DNA of 64,000 nt from Pseudomonas endophytica. Lineage in GTDB: Bacteria > Pseudomonadota > Gammaproteobacteria > Pseudomonadales > Pseudomonadaceae. Of this stretch, positions 1-8,025 are shown piece by piece; within the stretch, counting starts at the first letter, position 1; each line of letters starts with the position of its first letter. The DNA lies in the NCBI RefSeq assembly GCF_001411475.1, contig NZ_LLWH01000220.1, forward strand, positions 29,304 to 93,303. The letters are read 5' to 3'. The notes beneath the pieces were generated by a model, which saw only the letters and a program-made list of their open reading frames with translations, ran no database searches and was not told where the DNA came from. The translations under genes were made by a program, and so were the position numbers.

Positions 1-2
1 CT

Positions 3-611
3 AGTAGAAACTACAGATTTTGGGGTGCTCGAAACGGCGTCGGTTACGGCATGCGCGCGGCAGCCTCGATCAGTTACACCGCCACGTGCGTGGCCAGAAA
101 CGTCACGCCAGTCGTCACTTTTTTGCCCGTCACAGCCGCGGAGCTCAACCAAGGCATAACGCGCAGCAGTGATTTCACTATCGAGCTTGAGTGCGACAAC
201 ACAGTGAACTCCGGTACGGCAACCAATCAGACCGCTTTAGGTATACAAGTAGCGCAAAGCGCGTATTCACAGGCTCAGTCCATGGGGCTTGTAACCAGTG
301 GCGGCGCAGTCACTCACTTGCTGTCAAATGGTTATGGAAGTGACCCCTCTGTTGCCACGGGGGTGGGGATCAGCCTGCGTAATGCAACTGACGGTTCAGC
401 CATGAACTTTCTAGGTTGGTCTAACACCGGAACAGGGGCCTCCAGTGGCTGGTATCCCGTCTTGGAAGGGGCAAACAATACGGGCAGTAATACACAGGGC
501 TATACCAGTTACTCGCAGACCATAACCGCAACCCTTGGTGCGCTGCCCGGTTTAACGGCCAACCCCGGCAAAGTCAACGCAACCGCTTACGTGTTGGTGA
601 AAGTGCAATGA
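3..611 (+). CDS. Fimbrial subunit/adhesin, C-terminal part (5' end outside window)
   Basis: The reading frame is open back to the left edge, so the start lies outside the window; the first ATG inside it is at 51 but need not be the real start. The visible ~200 residues are rich in Ser, Thr, Gly and Asn, contain two cysteines spaced as in pilin-type domains (TCVAR and LECDN), and end in a beta strand (ATAYVLVKVQ) typical of the terminal strand of chaperone-usher pilins. The next gene, overlapping by 4 bases (ATGA), encodes the periplasmic chaperone that such a strand would interact with. It is probably a tip adhesin or minor pilin exported through an outer-membrane usher encoded upstream. Which subunit it is cannot be told from this fragment. 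Confidence 0.72.
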   Translation, partial: SRNYRFWGARNGVGYGMRAAASISYTATCVARNVTPVVTFLPVTAAELNQGITRSSDFTIELECDNTVNSGTATNQTALGIQVAQSAYSQAQSMGLVTSGGAVTHLLSNGYGSDPSVATGVGISLRNATDGSAMNFLGWSNTGTGASSGWYPVLEGANNTGSNTQGYTSYSQTITATLGALPGLTANPGKVNATAYVLVKVQ

Positions 612-1363
612 TTAAATTCAAGATCGCCCTATTGGTTAGTTGCGCCTATTTGGCAGTCAGCGTCGTACAGAGTGCTGCTGCCGGGGTGATGCCAGAAAAG
701 ACCCGATTGATTTTCCATGAGGGGCAATCTCATCGCTCACTGATGCTTGCTAATACCAACGCCTACCCGGTAGTCGTTCAAACCTGGGTCGATAACGGTG
801 AAGGTAACCAAGCCCCTGAAAATGCTGTCTCGACCATGGTCGCTCTACCTTCGGTATTCCGGCTGCAAGCAGGTGCTATCCAAGGGTTACGTATCGTTCA
901 AGACGCCAGTTCACTTCCAAAAGACCGTGAGTCTGTCAGTTGGTTAAATATTTACGAGATCCCGCCAACCAAAGCCGTGGCCCCGCTCATTGCAACTCAA
1001 GTCGCAGTAGCCATGAACACCCAAATGAAAGTGTTTTACCGCCCAGCCAATTTGCCTATACCACCTGAAAAAATGGCCGCGTCCTTAACCTTTAGTCTCA
1101 AACAACAGGCCGGTGGCTGGGTGTTGATATGCCACAACCCTAGCCCCTATCACGCATCTTTTTCATCCTTGCGCCTTGTTGCGCAAGGGCATGACTACGC
1201 AAAGGCGAAAACACAAGACATGATGACCCCTCCTCTGAGTGAGAAAACATATCCGTTAGAGTCAATTAATCTTGCTGGTCAGGTTGGCTTGGCTGTGAGT
1301 TACACACTGATTGATGATGAGGGGCATTACTACGATGGGAACACAACGGTGCAGAGGCTCTAA
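608..1363 (+). CDS. Periplasmic fimbrial chaperone (PapD-like)
   Basis: A 251-residue protein with an N-terminal signal peptide (hydrophobic residues ~5-24, ending near SAAA) followed by two Ig-like domains. The N-terminal domain has the family pattern: TRLIF near residue 32, NTNAYPVVVQTWVD at ~50-63, and FRLQAG...LRIV at ~87-100, the region that donates the G1 strand in PapD chaperones. A motif corresponding to the conserved WLNIYEIPP is at ~115-123. Its role is to hold fimbrial subunits folded in the periplasm and pass them to the usher. The ATG overlaps the stop of the upstream pilin gene, implying translational coupling. It is the last gene of the fimbrial cluster; the next gene converges on it. 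Confidence 0.9.
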   Translation: MIKFKIALLVSCAYLAVSVVQSAAAGVMPEKTRLIFHEGQSHRSLMLANTNAYPVVVQTWVDNGEGNQAPENAVSTMVALPSVFRLQAGAIQGLRIVQDASSLPKDRESVSWLNIYEIPPTKAVAPLIATQVAVAMNTQMKVFYRPANLPIPPEKMAASLTFSLKQQAGGWVLICHNPSPYHASFSSLRLVAQGHDYAKAKTQDMMTPPLSEKTYPLESINLAGQVGLAVSYTLIDDEGHYYDGNTTVQRL

Positions 1364-1427
1364 AACATGGCTGTATGCTGGTTAAAAGGCTCGGCACCCT
1401 TTGATGTGCGGGCGCAGAGGCAGAAGA

Positions 1428-2204
1428 CTAAAATAACTCATCCAACTGTTCGAAAAATTCACGCTTGGCGGGGTTATCCCCTATGCCTAGTCCTTCTAAA
1501 AACTCGCTGGCCACGTCTGCATTTGTATCTCTCAGTAAGTTTCGATGTACGAGTGCAATGTCTAACCACCGATCAGCAACCCCGCCGCGGCCCAAATCAA
1601 TAAAGTGCAGGTTATCTTGTGCATCAACAAAAACATTTGCAGCGCAAAGATCACCATGGCTAAACACACGCTGCTCGGTCGGTAATGTGTTGTGCAGGTG
1701 AGATAACAGGTCTTGTAGTGAATGCAGATATGGCCATTTCTGAAGGTTGTAGCTCGCCTCACCAAGTGCATGTGCAACTAAGTAACCCAGTTCTTTGAGA
1801 CGATATTTAGCGCTCGAATCAAATGGGCAATCGAAAATTGGCACAGCGTTCAACTGATGCAATGCCTCACTGAACAGCGTCACGATGGTAGACGGTTCAT
1901 TGATAAGTGCCTGAAGGGGCTCGCCTTTGACGCAACGCGTAATCATGAACTCGCCTTCTGCGTTGCTTGCTACGGCAACCACTTCGGGGACGCTTAGGCG
2001 ACCTGAGAGCCAAGACAACACATGCGCCTCTCGCGAAACGCTATAGGTGGTGGGTGCTAGGATTGCAGGGCAAATCTTGAGGAAGAAGCGACCATTACCG
2101 CGCTTGAAGCTGTAAACATCGCAGGGTGACTCACCGATCTCGTCACAAGTCAGTGCTGCGTTACCTATAAAGTGTTCGATTATTTTTGGTAACTGAATGG
2201 CCAT
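1428..2204 (-). CDS. APH(3')-family aminoglycoside O-phosphotransferase homologue
   Basis: A 258-residue kinase-fold protein close to the usual APH(3') length (about 264). Visible motifs are Lys43 (FLKI) and Glu59 (REAHVL) for ATP binding, the Brenner motif HGDLCAAN at residues 183-190 with catalytic Asp185 and Asn190, and IDLGRGGVADRW at 202-213 with the metal ligand Asp203. The protein ends in LDELF, as characterised APH(3') enzymes do. The start ATG has AAAGGT just upstream. Known APH(3') enzymes phosphorylate the 3'-OH of kanamycin or neomycin using ATP in the cytoplasm. Whether this one confers resistance, or acts on another substrate, is not visible. It stands alone, convergent to the fimbrial chaperone, with no transposon or integron parts seen beside it. 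Confidence 0.87.
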   Translation of the reverse strand: MAIQLPKIIEHFIGNAALTCDEIGESPCDVYSFKRGNGRFFLKICPAILAPTTYSVSREAHVLSWLSGRLSVPEVVAVASNAEGEFMITRCVKGEPLQALINEPSTIVTLFSEALHQLNAVPIFDCPFDSSAKYRLKELGYLVAHALGEASYNLQKWPYLHSLQDLLSHLHNTLPTEQRVFSHGDLCAANVFVDAQDNLHFIDLGRGGVADRWLDIALVHRNLLRDTNADVASEFLEGLGIGDNPAKREFFEQLDELF

Positions 2205-2509
2205 TGACCTTTAACCAAGTAGGCTGCGAAGGCACCACAGTGATCCCGCACTCAAGAATCGTCAATGAGCTTTAGAAGCTCTAAGCGAGAACAATCGCCC
2301 AGAGCAGGTCGAGCAGCAGCAACCCGTAAAAATAGCAGCATAGATTCCCGCCGGCTCAGTTGCCCTGTCGCTACCGGACAGTGGCCTACTTAAGCTCGGC
2401 CATTCTGCTTAGGAAAATTTTTTTACTCGCTGCATCCAATCCATCACTTCACGGGTAGTACCCGTAGTAGCAACAGCTGCTGACCTGATCGCATCCTGGA
2501 GAGATTGAG
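2205..2509. other. Intergenic region between aph-like gene and DUF3455 gene
   Basis: A 305-base divergent gap with no supported ORF. It must hold promoters for both flanking genes. It contains an A/T tract at about 2413-2424, the sequence GCATCC at 2432-2437, and a 15-base perfect palindrome at 2451-2465 close to the DUF3455 start. Since a sigma/anti-sigma pair lies downstream, this is a plausible place for an autoregulated ECF promoter, but the -35 and -10 elements cannot be assigned by eye. Confidence 0.5.
2451..2465. promoter_or_regulatory. 15-bp perfect palindrome upstream of DUF3455 gene
   Basis: ACGGGTAGTACCCGT: seven-base arms around one central base, 44 bases before the ATG at 2510. 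The symmetry and position suggest a regulator-binding site in the promoter or 5' leader. No specific family is assigned. Confidence 0.4.
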
Positions 2510-3052
2510 ATGAACGCCAAACGAATCCTGTCCACTGCCAGTACTACCCTTGCAGCCACCTGCTTGTTGATCACAGCCCAAGCGTCTTACGCCCAAGCAA
2601 CGTTACCCGACAGCATCAAGGTTCCTGACGGCCACAAGATCGCTCTAGAGACTGTGGGTGTGGGCGAAATCACGTACGAGTGCCGCGATAAGGCTAACGC
2701 CAACGGCGAAACTGAATGGACATTCGCCGGCCCCAAAGCCGTTCTTAATGATCGCAACGGTAAACAGGTTGGCACTTACTTCGGCCCGCCTGCTACTTGG
2801 CAAGCTAATGACGGTTCTAAAATCACTGGAACACAATTGGCCGTTGCCCCATCAGGCCCTGGCAACCTCCCCTATCAGTTGGTTAAAGCCAATCCAGCTG
2901 AAGGCAAAGGCGCAATGAACGGTATTAGTTACATCCAGCGTGTGGCGCTTAAGGGCGGCGTAGCACCAACGAGTGAATGCTCGAGCGCCAATAAAGGCAA
3001 AAGCGAGGTCGTGAAGTATCAAGCCGACTATATTTTTTGGGCACCTAACTAA
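2510..3052 (+). CDS. DUF3455 domain exported protein
   Basis: A 180-residue protein with a clear signal peptide (residues 1-28, cleavage likely after ASYA), so periplasmic or secreted. The mature part matches the DUF3455 pattern as I recognise it: a start like LPDSIKVPDGHKI, ITYECRD at ~54-60, WTFAGPKA at ~70-77, and DGSKITG near residue 107. The function of the family is unknown. It lies 104 bases before an ECF sigma factor and its anti-sigma factor on the same strand, an arrangement suggesting that the protein belongs to the regulon or stress circuit of that sigma factor. RBS-like GGAGAG precedes the ATG. Confidence 0.85.
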   Translation: MNAKRILSTASTTLAATCLLITAQASYAQATLPDSIKVPDGHKIALETVGVGEITYECRDKANANGETEWTFAGPKAVLNDRNGKQVGTYFGPPATWQANDGSKITGTQLAVAPSGPGNLPYQLVKANPAEGKGAMNGISYIQRVALKGGVAPTSECSSANKGKSEVVKYQADYIFWAPN

Positions 3053-3106
3053 GTCAGCAATCCGGGCCGGTATTAGCGCATAAGTCGTCTACGCTGCTTG
3101 GAAAGA

Positions 3107-3128
3107 ACTCCAGCTTTATGGCTGGAGT
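3107..3128 (+). promoter_or_regulatory. Perfect hairpin between DUF3455 and sigma-factor genes
   Basis: ACTCCAGC and GCTGGAGT form an 8-bp perfect stem with loop TTTATG. No U-tract follows, so it is not a typical rho-independent terminator. It lies 28 bases before the TTG start of the sigma gene and could act as an mRNA-processing or attenuation element that sets the ratio of DUF3455 protein to sigma factor. Confidence 0.45.
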
Positions 3129-3156
3129 CATTACCACCTGTTGATGGCTGAAAACC

Positions 3157-3723
3157 TTGTCCTTACCTGAGCCTTTTTTTGATTATGAAGCCTGCCTGAT
3201 TGCTTGCTCTCGAGGCGAGCAACAGGCACTTCGCGATCTCTACGAGCAAGAGAGTGCACGTCTTTTGGGCGTTGCAAAGCGCATCGCGCGTGATGACGCC
3301 TTGGCTGAAGACATCGTGCACGATGCTTTTATTAAAATTTGGACACGTGCCAGCAGTTTTGATCCTGCTAGAGGCTCTGCACGAGGCTGGATTTTCAGCG
3401 TAACGCGGCATCTTGCGCTTAATTTCATGCGAGATAGCGCCAGGGAAGTACACGTTAGCGAGCAACAGGAAACAGCGCTGCATGATTTAGCGTCTCTGGA
3501 AGCATCACATGAAAGTGTCGACTCCTTCGATTATCGTTCCCGTTCAGGGCGTATTTATATGTGTCTCGAACAATTAGAGCCGGTACGTCGCAATTGCATC
3601 CTGCACGCGTATGTAGATGGCTATTCGCATTCAGAAATTTCTCAGAAGCTGGACACACCTTTGGGCACCGTCAAAGCTTGGATCAAACGTAGTTTAGTGG
3701 CCTTGCGGGAGTGCATGGGATGA
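3157..3723 (+). CDS. ECF-type RNA polymerase sigma factor
   Basis: A 188-residue sigma-70-family protein of ECF size. Region 2 is at about residues 24-92 (LYEQESARLLGVAKRIA, then AEDIVHDAFIKIW and ARGWIFSVTRHLALNFMR); region 4 is at about 130-185 (LDTPLGTVKAWIKRSLVALRECMG is the helix-turn-helix). The start is TTG at 3157; no in-frame ATG lies upstream before a TGA at 3142-3144, with CTG at 3148 the only other option. The downstream anti-sigma gene overlaps its stop codon. It directs RNA polymerase to a small regulon when released from the anti-sigma factor, as is known for RskA-controlled sigma factors. The rare start codon may keep its level low. Confidence 0.9.
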   Translation: MSLPEPFFDYEACLIACSRGEQQALRDLYEQESARLLGVAKRIARDDALAEDIVHDAFIKIWTRASSFDPARGSARGWIFSVTRHLALNFMRDSAREVHVSEQQETALHDLASLEASHESVDSFDYRSRSGRIYMCLEQLEPVRRNCILHAYVDGYSHSEISQKLDTPLGTVKAWIKRSLVALRECMG

Positions 3724-4451
3724 CCCTAAGCCCAGAAGATGACAGCCCCGACAAGATTCAAGCGCTGGCCGGTGAGTATGTGCTGGGCACACTGTCGGTA
3801 GAGCAACGTATTGAAGTTCAAACACGCCTAGGCCAAGACACCGAGTTAAGAGCTGCTGTGGATGCATGGGAACAACGTTTACTCCCATTGATCGAACTGG
3901 CTGAACCGCAAACACCCACGGCGTTACTGTGGAAAAGAATTGAACGCAGCGTGAAGCTTCTTGAAACACGCGCCCCCAAAGCATTGAGTAGCGAGCAGCC
4001 AATCGCTTGGTGGAACCTTCTTTCGCTGTGGCGGGGGCTGGCAGGCGCAGGTTTGATCGCCACTTTGCTACTCGGGTCAATGTTACTGACCCATACCGCA
4101 CAAGTGAGTCCAACCTCCTACTTGGTCGTTCTTGTGGCCCCGCAAAATCAGGCACCCGGCTGGGTGGTGCAAGCGAGCAACTCTAGAGAAATCCAACTGA
4201 TGCCATTGGGGGTTGCGCAGGTTCCAACCGATAAAGCACTCGAGTTCTGGACCAAAGCTGACGGCTGGCAAAGCCCAGTTTCGCTTGGGCTGGTCAAACC
4301 AGGGCAAACGTTATCTGTCCCGTTGGATAAATTACCGCCCTTGGAGCCCAATCAACTCTTTGAGTTGACCTTGGAAAACCCCAACGGCTCGCCAACAGGC
4401 AAACCGACAGGGCCGATTCAGTTTATTGGACGGGCCGTTAAAGTGATCTGA
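3720..4451 (+). CDS. Membrane anti-sigma factor, RskA family
   Basis: 243 residues from the ATG at 3720, which overlaps the sigma stop as ATGA and has GGGAG nine bases upstream; an in-frame GTG at 3711 is less likely. The N-terminal cytoplasmic part (residues ~10-95) carries an anti-sigma-like helical region (LAGEYVLGTLS), followed by one transmembrane segment at ~106-124 (GLAGAGLIATLLLGSMLL) and a periplasmic RskA C-terminal domain (SYLVVLVAPQNQAPGWVVQA, LEFWTKADG, SLGLVKPGQ). It is expected to sequester the ECF sigma factor and release it on an envelope signal through regulated proteolysis, as known for RskA. No zinc-binding HxxxCxxC motif is present, consistent with RskA rather than ZAS anti-sigma factors. 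Confidence 0.88.
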   Translation: MTLSPEDDSPDKIQALAGEYVLGTLSVEQRIEVQTRLGQDTELRAAVDAWEQRLLPLIELAEPQTPTALLWKRIERSVKLLETRAPKALSSEQPIAWWNLLSLWRGLAGAGLIATLLLGSMLLTHTAQVSPTSYLVVLVAPQNQAPGWVVQASNSREIQLMPLGVAQVPTDKALEFWTKADGWQSPVSLGLVKPGQTLSVPLDKLPPLEPNQLFELTLENPNGSPTGKPTGPIQFIGRAVKVI

Positions 4452-4564
4452 CCTGTGTCGATTAGGTGACATTTAGATTTGCGTGTGTAGCTAAAACCCA
4501 CCCGACTCGCCTGTGGCTTGATCACTACACCTCTGCGTCGTAATTCGAGACGATTGAGCTGAGG

Positions 4565-4582
4565 AGCCGTATGCTTACGGCT
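4565..4582 (+). terminator. Hairpin between anti-sigma and lysR genes
   Basis: AGCCGTA and TACGGCT form a 7-bp perfect stem with loop TGCT, followed by a moderately T-rich stretch (TCTATGCCTCTTTACC). It is a plausible weak terminator for the sigma operon, or a structure in the leader of the LysR gene, whose start is at 4658. Confidence 0.4.
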
Positions 4583-4657
4583 TCTATGCCTCTTTACCTC
4601 AATCACTCAGGGCGACAGTGTTCGCACGCTGCTGCCCACCTCAAAGCGGGAGATTTA

Positions 4658-5542
4658 ATGTCATTGCGCGCGCTTCGTACCTTAATCGCTATCGCTCAAC
4701 ACGGGTCGTTTGCGCGAGCTGCTGACAGCGTTCATCTCACCCAATCCGCAGTGAGCCTGCACATAAAGTCGCTTGAGGAGGCGTTCAATGCTTCGCTGTT
4801 TGATCGCTCACGACGACTGCCCGTACTGACCCATGCAGGCCATTTGGCCGTAGAGCGGGCGCGTGAGATTGTTGCGCTTTACGACAGCATTGCTTCGGAT
4901 ATCGGGCCGGATAACGAGCTGCGCGGTCGGCTAAAAATTGGAGCCATTCATACCGCACTGGCCAATACTTTACCTTTAGCCTTGGCCACTTTGGCGGCCG
5001 AGCACCCTCATCTACGCATAAACGTCGCTTCGGGCATGTCTGCCGAGTTGGCGACACGCGTAGAGGCTGGCGAGTTGGATGCCGCTATCACCACAGAACC
5101 CGTGAAACCGCATCCCTATGGTTTGGTGAGTACCACCCTCTATGCGGAAGGTTTTTGGATCATTGCGCCGAGTTCCTCCGCAGGGTTGGATTTTCGGCAG
5201 CTCCTGCAAGAACTTCCATTTATTCGCTTTGACCGCAGGGCTTGGGCAGGACGCACCATTGACCGAGAACTTCGCCGGATGCGCATACGCGTGCACACCA
5301 GCATGGAGTTGGACAGTCAGGAAGCAATCATTCAGATGGTCAGCAGCGGTCTGGGAGTGGCGGTGATCCCCCTGTCCAGTCGCAACGTAGAGCAACTCAA
5401 GCATTTAGAAGTCCAGCCGTTCGGATCACCGCAAAAAACCCGTTGTGTTGTGTTGTTGGAGCAAGAAGAAAGACCCCTTGGGCGGCTGGCAGCAGCCCTG
5501 GTCGAGGCGGTTAAAAAGCATGCACCACGCAACCACCAATGA
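4658..5542 (+). CDS. LysR-family transcriptional regulator
   Basis: 294 residues from the ATG at 4658, chosen because GGGAG lies six bases upstream and the protein then begins MSLRALRTL, the usual LTTR start; an upstream in-frame ATG at 4571 would add 29 residues with no family character. The winged helix-turn-helix is at residues ~1-60 (IAIAQHGSFARAADSVHLTQSAVS), followed by the effector-binding domain (~90-290, e.g. LRGRLKIGAIHT). The AEC-family carrier gene downstream on the same strand is a candidate target. The inducer is unknown. Confidence 0.9.
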   Translation: MSLRALRTLIAIAQHGSFARAADSVHLTQSAVSLHIKSLEEAFNASLFDRSRRLPVLTHAGHLAVERAREIVALYDSIASDIGPDNELRGRLKIGAIHTALANTLPLALATLAAEHPHLRINVASGMSAELATRVEAGELDAAITTEPVKPHPYGLVSTTLYAEGFWIIAPSSSAGLDFRQLLQELPFIRFDRRAWAGRTIDRELRRMRIRVHTSMELDSQEAIIQMVSSGLGVAVIPLSSRNVEQLKHLEVQPFGSPQKTRCVVLLEQEERPLGRLAAALVEAVKKHAPRNHQ

Positions 5543-5605
5543 GTAAAACTTGTCGATTGGTGAACTTTAAATCGTTTTTACTTTTGCTAATGAGTTCTTA
5601 TCGTA

Positions 5606-5635
5606 GTGCCCATCCATTTACAGTTTAAAGGGCAC
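5606..5635 (+). promoter_or_regulatory. Inverted repeat overlapping the SD of a possible leader ORF
   Basis: GTGCCC at 5606-5611 pairs with GGGCAC at 5630-5635. The right arm overlaps the purine-rich AAAGGG (5627-5632) in front of the ATG at 5637. If the hairpin forms in mRNA it would partly hide that ribosome-binding site. The stem is only 6 bp. Confidence 0.3.
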
Positions 5636-5636
5636 C

Positions 5637-5762
5637 ATGCACACCATTGAAACGCTCCCCTTGGCTACCAATCCTTCGACAAACGACCTTGTACGCCCTG
5701 TTTTCGCGAGGGTACAGGCCAGATGTAAACGCTGTGTGCTTGCGTCTGAGGCGCACTCGTGA
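5637..5762 (+). CDS. Possible 41-residue leader peptide upstream of AEC carrier
   Basis: An ORF of 41 codons starts at ATG 5637 after AAAGGGCACC and ends with a TGA at 5760-5762 that overlaps the GTG start of the carrier gene (GTGA). The peptide begins MHTIETLPLATNP and has no recognised domain. The coupling geometry suggests a leader that delivers ribosomes to the weak GTG start, but a chance ORF is possible. No homologue is known to me. Confidence 0.3.
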   Translation: MHTIETLPLATNPSTNDLVRPVFARVQARCKRCVLASEAHS

Positions 5763-6685
5763 CTGCCGAACTGTTACTTGCCCTGACGCCCATTGCGCTG
5801 CTGATTGGCATGGGCGCTTGGCTTAAGCACAGTCGGTTTCTGGAGGATAGCTTCTGGGCACCGGCTGAGCGTCTGGGTTATTACGTTCTTTTACCCGCGC
5901 TGTTTTTACATGGCTTGGCCACCGCCGAGTTGGATCACGTCCCCGTCCAAGCGATGATCTTAGTTCTGGTACTTTCGACGGTTATGGTCGCGGTGTTGAT
6001 GCTCGGTGCTCGTCGACTCATTAAAGGCAACGACGCCTCCTTCACATCTGTTTTCCAAGGCGGGATACGTTTTAACAATTACGTGGGTGTATCCGTGGTG
6101 GCTGGCTTGTTCGGTGCTCAAGGGGTCGCGCTGGCTGCCGTAGCCAACGCGGCGATAGTGCCTACCGTGAATATTTTGTGCGTACTGGTATTCGCTCGTT
6201 TCGGCACAGGTGGCAGGATGTCGACAAGCAAAGTGGCCAAGCAACTGGCACTTAACCCACTGGTACTCGCTTGTTTCGGCGGGATATTAATTCAGACAAC
6301 AGGCGCAGGCCTGCCTGTGGCTGTCGAGCCGGTGATCAAGGCCCTAGGGCAAGCATCCTTACCTCTGGGACTACTGTGTGTTGGAGCGGCTCTTGAACTG
6401 AGCAGCATGCGCAGTTGGCTTCGCCCGGTCGCATACTCATCAGTGGCCAAGTTCTTGATCATGCCGCTGATAACACTAGGCGCTTGCCATGTGTTTGGTT
6501 TAGGCGGGAAAGCAGCCATCGCAGCATTGCTTTTCCAAGCACTGCCGACAGCCTCTTCGTCTTACATCATGGCGCGCCAATTGGGCGGGGATGCATCACT
6601 CATGGCGGGAATCATTGCCATCCAGACCCTGCTTGCCGCCGTGGCGCTGCCCGTTGCAGTCATGGTTTTGGTTCCTTGGCTCTGA
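5759..6685 (+). CDS. AEC-family (auxin efflux carrier-like) membrane transporter
   Basis: A 308-residue, highly hydrophobic protein with about ten predicted transmembrane segments in two halves, as in the AEC/MdcF family. Typical motifs are GIRFNNYVGV near residue 102 and LPTASSSYIMARQLGGD near residue 261, where the second half repeats the crossover. It begins with GTG at 5759, overlapping the stop of a short upstream ORF. Family members move small organic anions or related solutes across the inner membrane; the substrate here is not visible. The LysR gene just upstream may regulate it. It converges on a GlxA-type regulator gene, 52 bases away. Confidence 0.85.
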   Translation: MTAELLLALTPIALLIGMGAWLKHSRFLEDSFWAPAERLGYYVLLPALFLHGLATAELDHVPVQAMILVLVLSTVMVAVLMLGARRLIKGNDASFTSVFQGGIRFNNYVGVSVVAGLFGAQGVALAAVANAAIVPTVNILCVLVFARFGTGGRMSTSKVAKQLALNPLVLACFGGILIQTTGAGLPVAVEPVIKALGQASLPLGLLCVGAALELSSMRSWLRPVAYSSVAKFLIMPLITLGACHVFGLGGKAAIAALLFQALPTASSSYIMARQLGGDASLMAGIIAIQTLLAAVALPVAVMVLVPWL

Positions 6686-6737
6686 AGCTGCTGATCAGCA
6701 ATAACGATGCCTAAGCTAGCTGAAAGCGGGTGGACGG

Positions 6738-7736
6738 TTAGCCTGTGGTGTCACTGCCCTTCAACGTGCGCCCCGGCTTTCTGTCACGAAAGAACATCCG
6801 CCGGTACTCAGAGGGTGAGGTATCGAGATAAATGGCGAAGTGTTGCCTCAACGACAAAGGCGTGCCAAACCCGGCCTCTGTGGCAACACTTTCAATAGGC
6901 AGATCAGTTGTCTCTAAGAGTTCTTGCGCCCTGACCACGCGCTCTGCGTTTAACCATTTTGAGACAGTCGTGCCCGTTGCTTCCTTGAACCGTCGGCTGA
7001 ATGTGCGCCTGCTCATTTTCGCCCTGCTCGCCAAGACATCAAGCGACAGATCGGCAGCTACGTTAATTCGAGCCCAGGCCAGTACTTCAGACAAATGCGT
7101 CTCGCTGGAGAGTTGCGGTACAGCATGCTCAACGTACTGAGCTTGGCCGCCTTGCCGATGCGGGGGTGTCACCAGCATTTTGGCCACGCGATTCGCCACA
7201 TCAGCGCCGAGTCGTTGTCGCACCAAATGAAGACAACAGTCGATTGCCGCCACGGTTCCCGCAGAAGTCATGATAGTGCCATCACTGACGTAGAGCACCT
7301 CGGGCTTGAAACGAACGTCAGGGAAGCGCCGCGCAAACTCGTCTCTGGCAGCCCAGTGCGTGGTTGCTTGCTTTCCATCAAGCAGCCCGGCATCGCCGAG
7401 CACGAATGCTCCCAGACATAACCCAACGATGAGCTTTCCTTGGGCATGCGCCGCTTGTAACGCGCTAACGAGCGCTGCACAAGCGACACCTAACTGATCG
7501 TCCCACGCAGGAATAATAATGACGTCGCATGCATCTATCAGCTCTAGACCATGATTGATAGCCAGGCCGATGCCTTGGTCGCTACTGACCATACCGGGTT
7601 TTTCTGCGCAGTAACTCACCACGTACTGAGGTTCGCCAGGGGCTGATTGCGCCGCCCCCAGCACTATTCCGGGTACAGAAAGATGGAACAGGCTGACGCC
7701 TTCAAAAGCAAGAACTGCAACATGTATAGAGTCCAT
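6738..7736 (-). CDS. GlxA-type transcriptional regulator (DJ-1/PfpI domain plus AraC HTH)
   Basis: 332 residues from the ATG at 7736; a TTG two codons upstream is also possible, but GAGG lies seven bases before the ATG. Residues ~4-165 form a DJ-1/PfpI-like amidotransferase fold with the nucleophile-elbow cysteine at Cys107 (GLCLGAFVLG). Residues ~220-315 form the double helix-turn-helix of AraC regulators (LASRAKMSRRTFSRRFKEATG and SVATEAGFGTPLSLRQHF). It probably senses a small metabolite and activates the divergently transcribed isochorismatase-family gene, 289 bases away; this is inference from layout. Confidence 0.9.
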   Translation of the reverse strand: MDSIHVAVLAFEGVSLFHLSVPGIVLGAAQSAPGEPQYVVSYCAEKPGMVSSDQGIGLAINHGLELIDACDVIIIPAWDDQLGVACAALVSALQAAHAQGKLIVGLCLGAFVLGDAGLLDGKQATTHWAARDEFARRFPDVRFKPEVLYVSDGTIMTSAGTVAAIDCCLHLVRQRLGADVANRVAKMLVTPPHRQGGQAQYVEHAVPQLSSETHLSEVLAWARINVAADLSLDVLASRAKMSRRTFSRRFKEATGTTVSKWLNAERVVRAQELLETTDLPIESVATEAGFGTPLSLRQHFAIYLDTSPSEYRRMFFRDRKPGRTLKGSDTTG

Positions 7737-8025
7737 CAATTAGCCTCGGATAAGCCGTGTGGTGGCTCGTAGAGCTCTTGTGCACATGTGGTCGATCACT
7801 CACGTCTGTGAATTTTCATAGGCGGTGCCGTTTGGCCCAATTCTATCGAAATATGTCATTTAGGCCACTGTTGAGCCTGAGTGTATTGAGCAAGAATGAA
7901 GTCCACGGACGCCCAAAGGCGCCTTGAAGCATCTAACCGAGCAGGCTTACCGCAAGTTCGCGACGCAACGGTAAAAATCACATCCCTCGACAACATCACG
8001 TTGATCATTTGACTGGAGATTGTTC

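Noticed and set aside
4571..4657. N-terminal extension of the LysR protein
   Set aside because: It includes part of a perfect hairpin and lacks LTTR character; the ATG at 4658 has a good Shine-Dalgarno.
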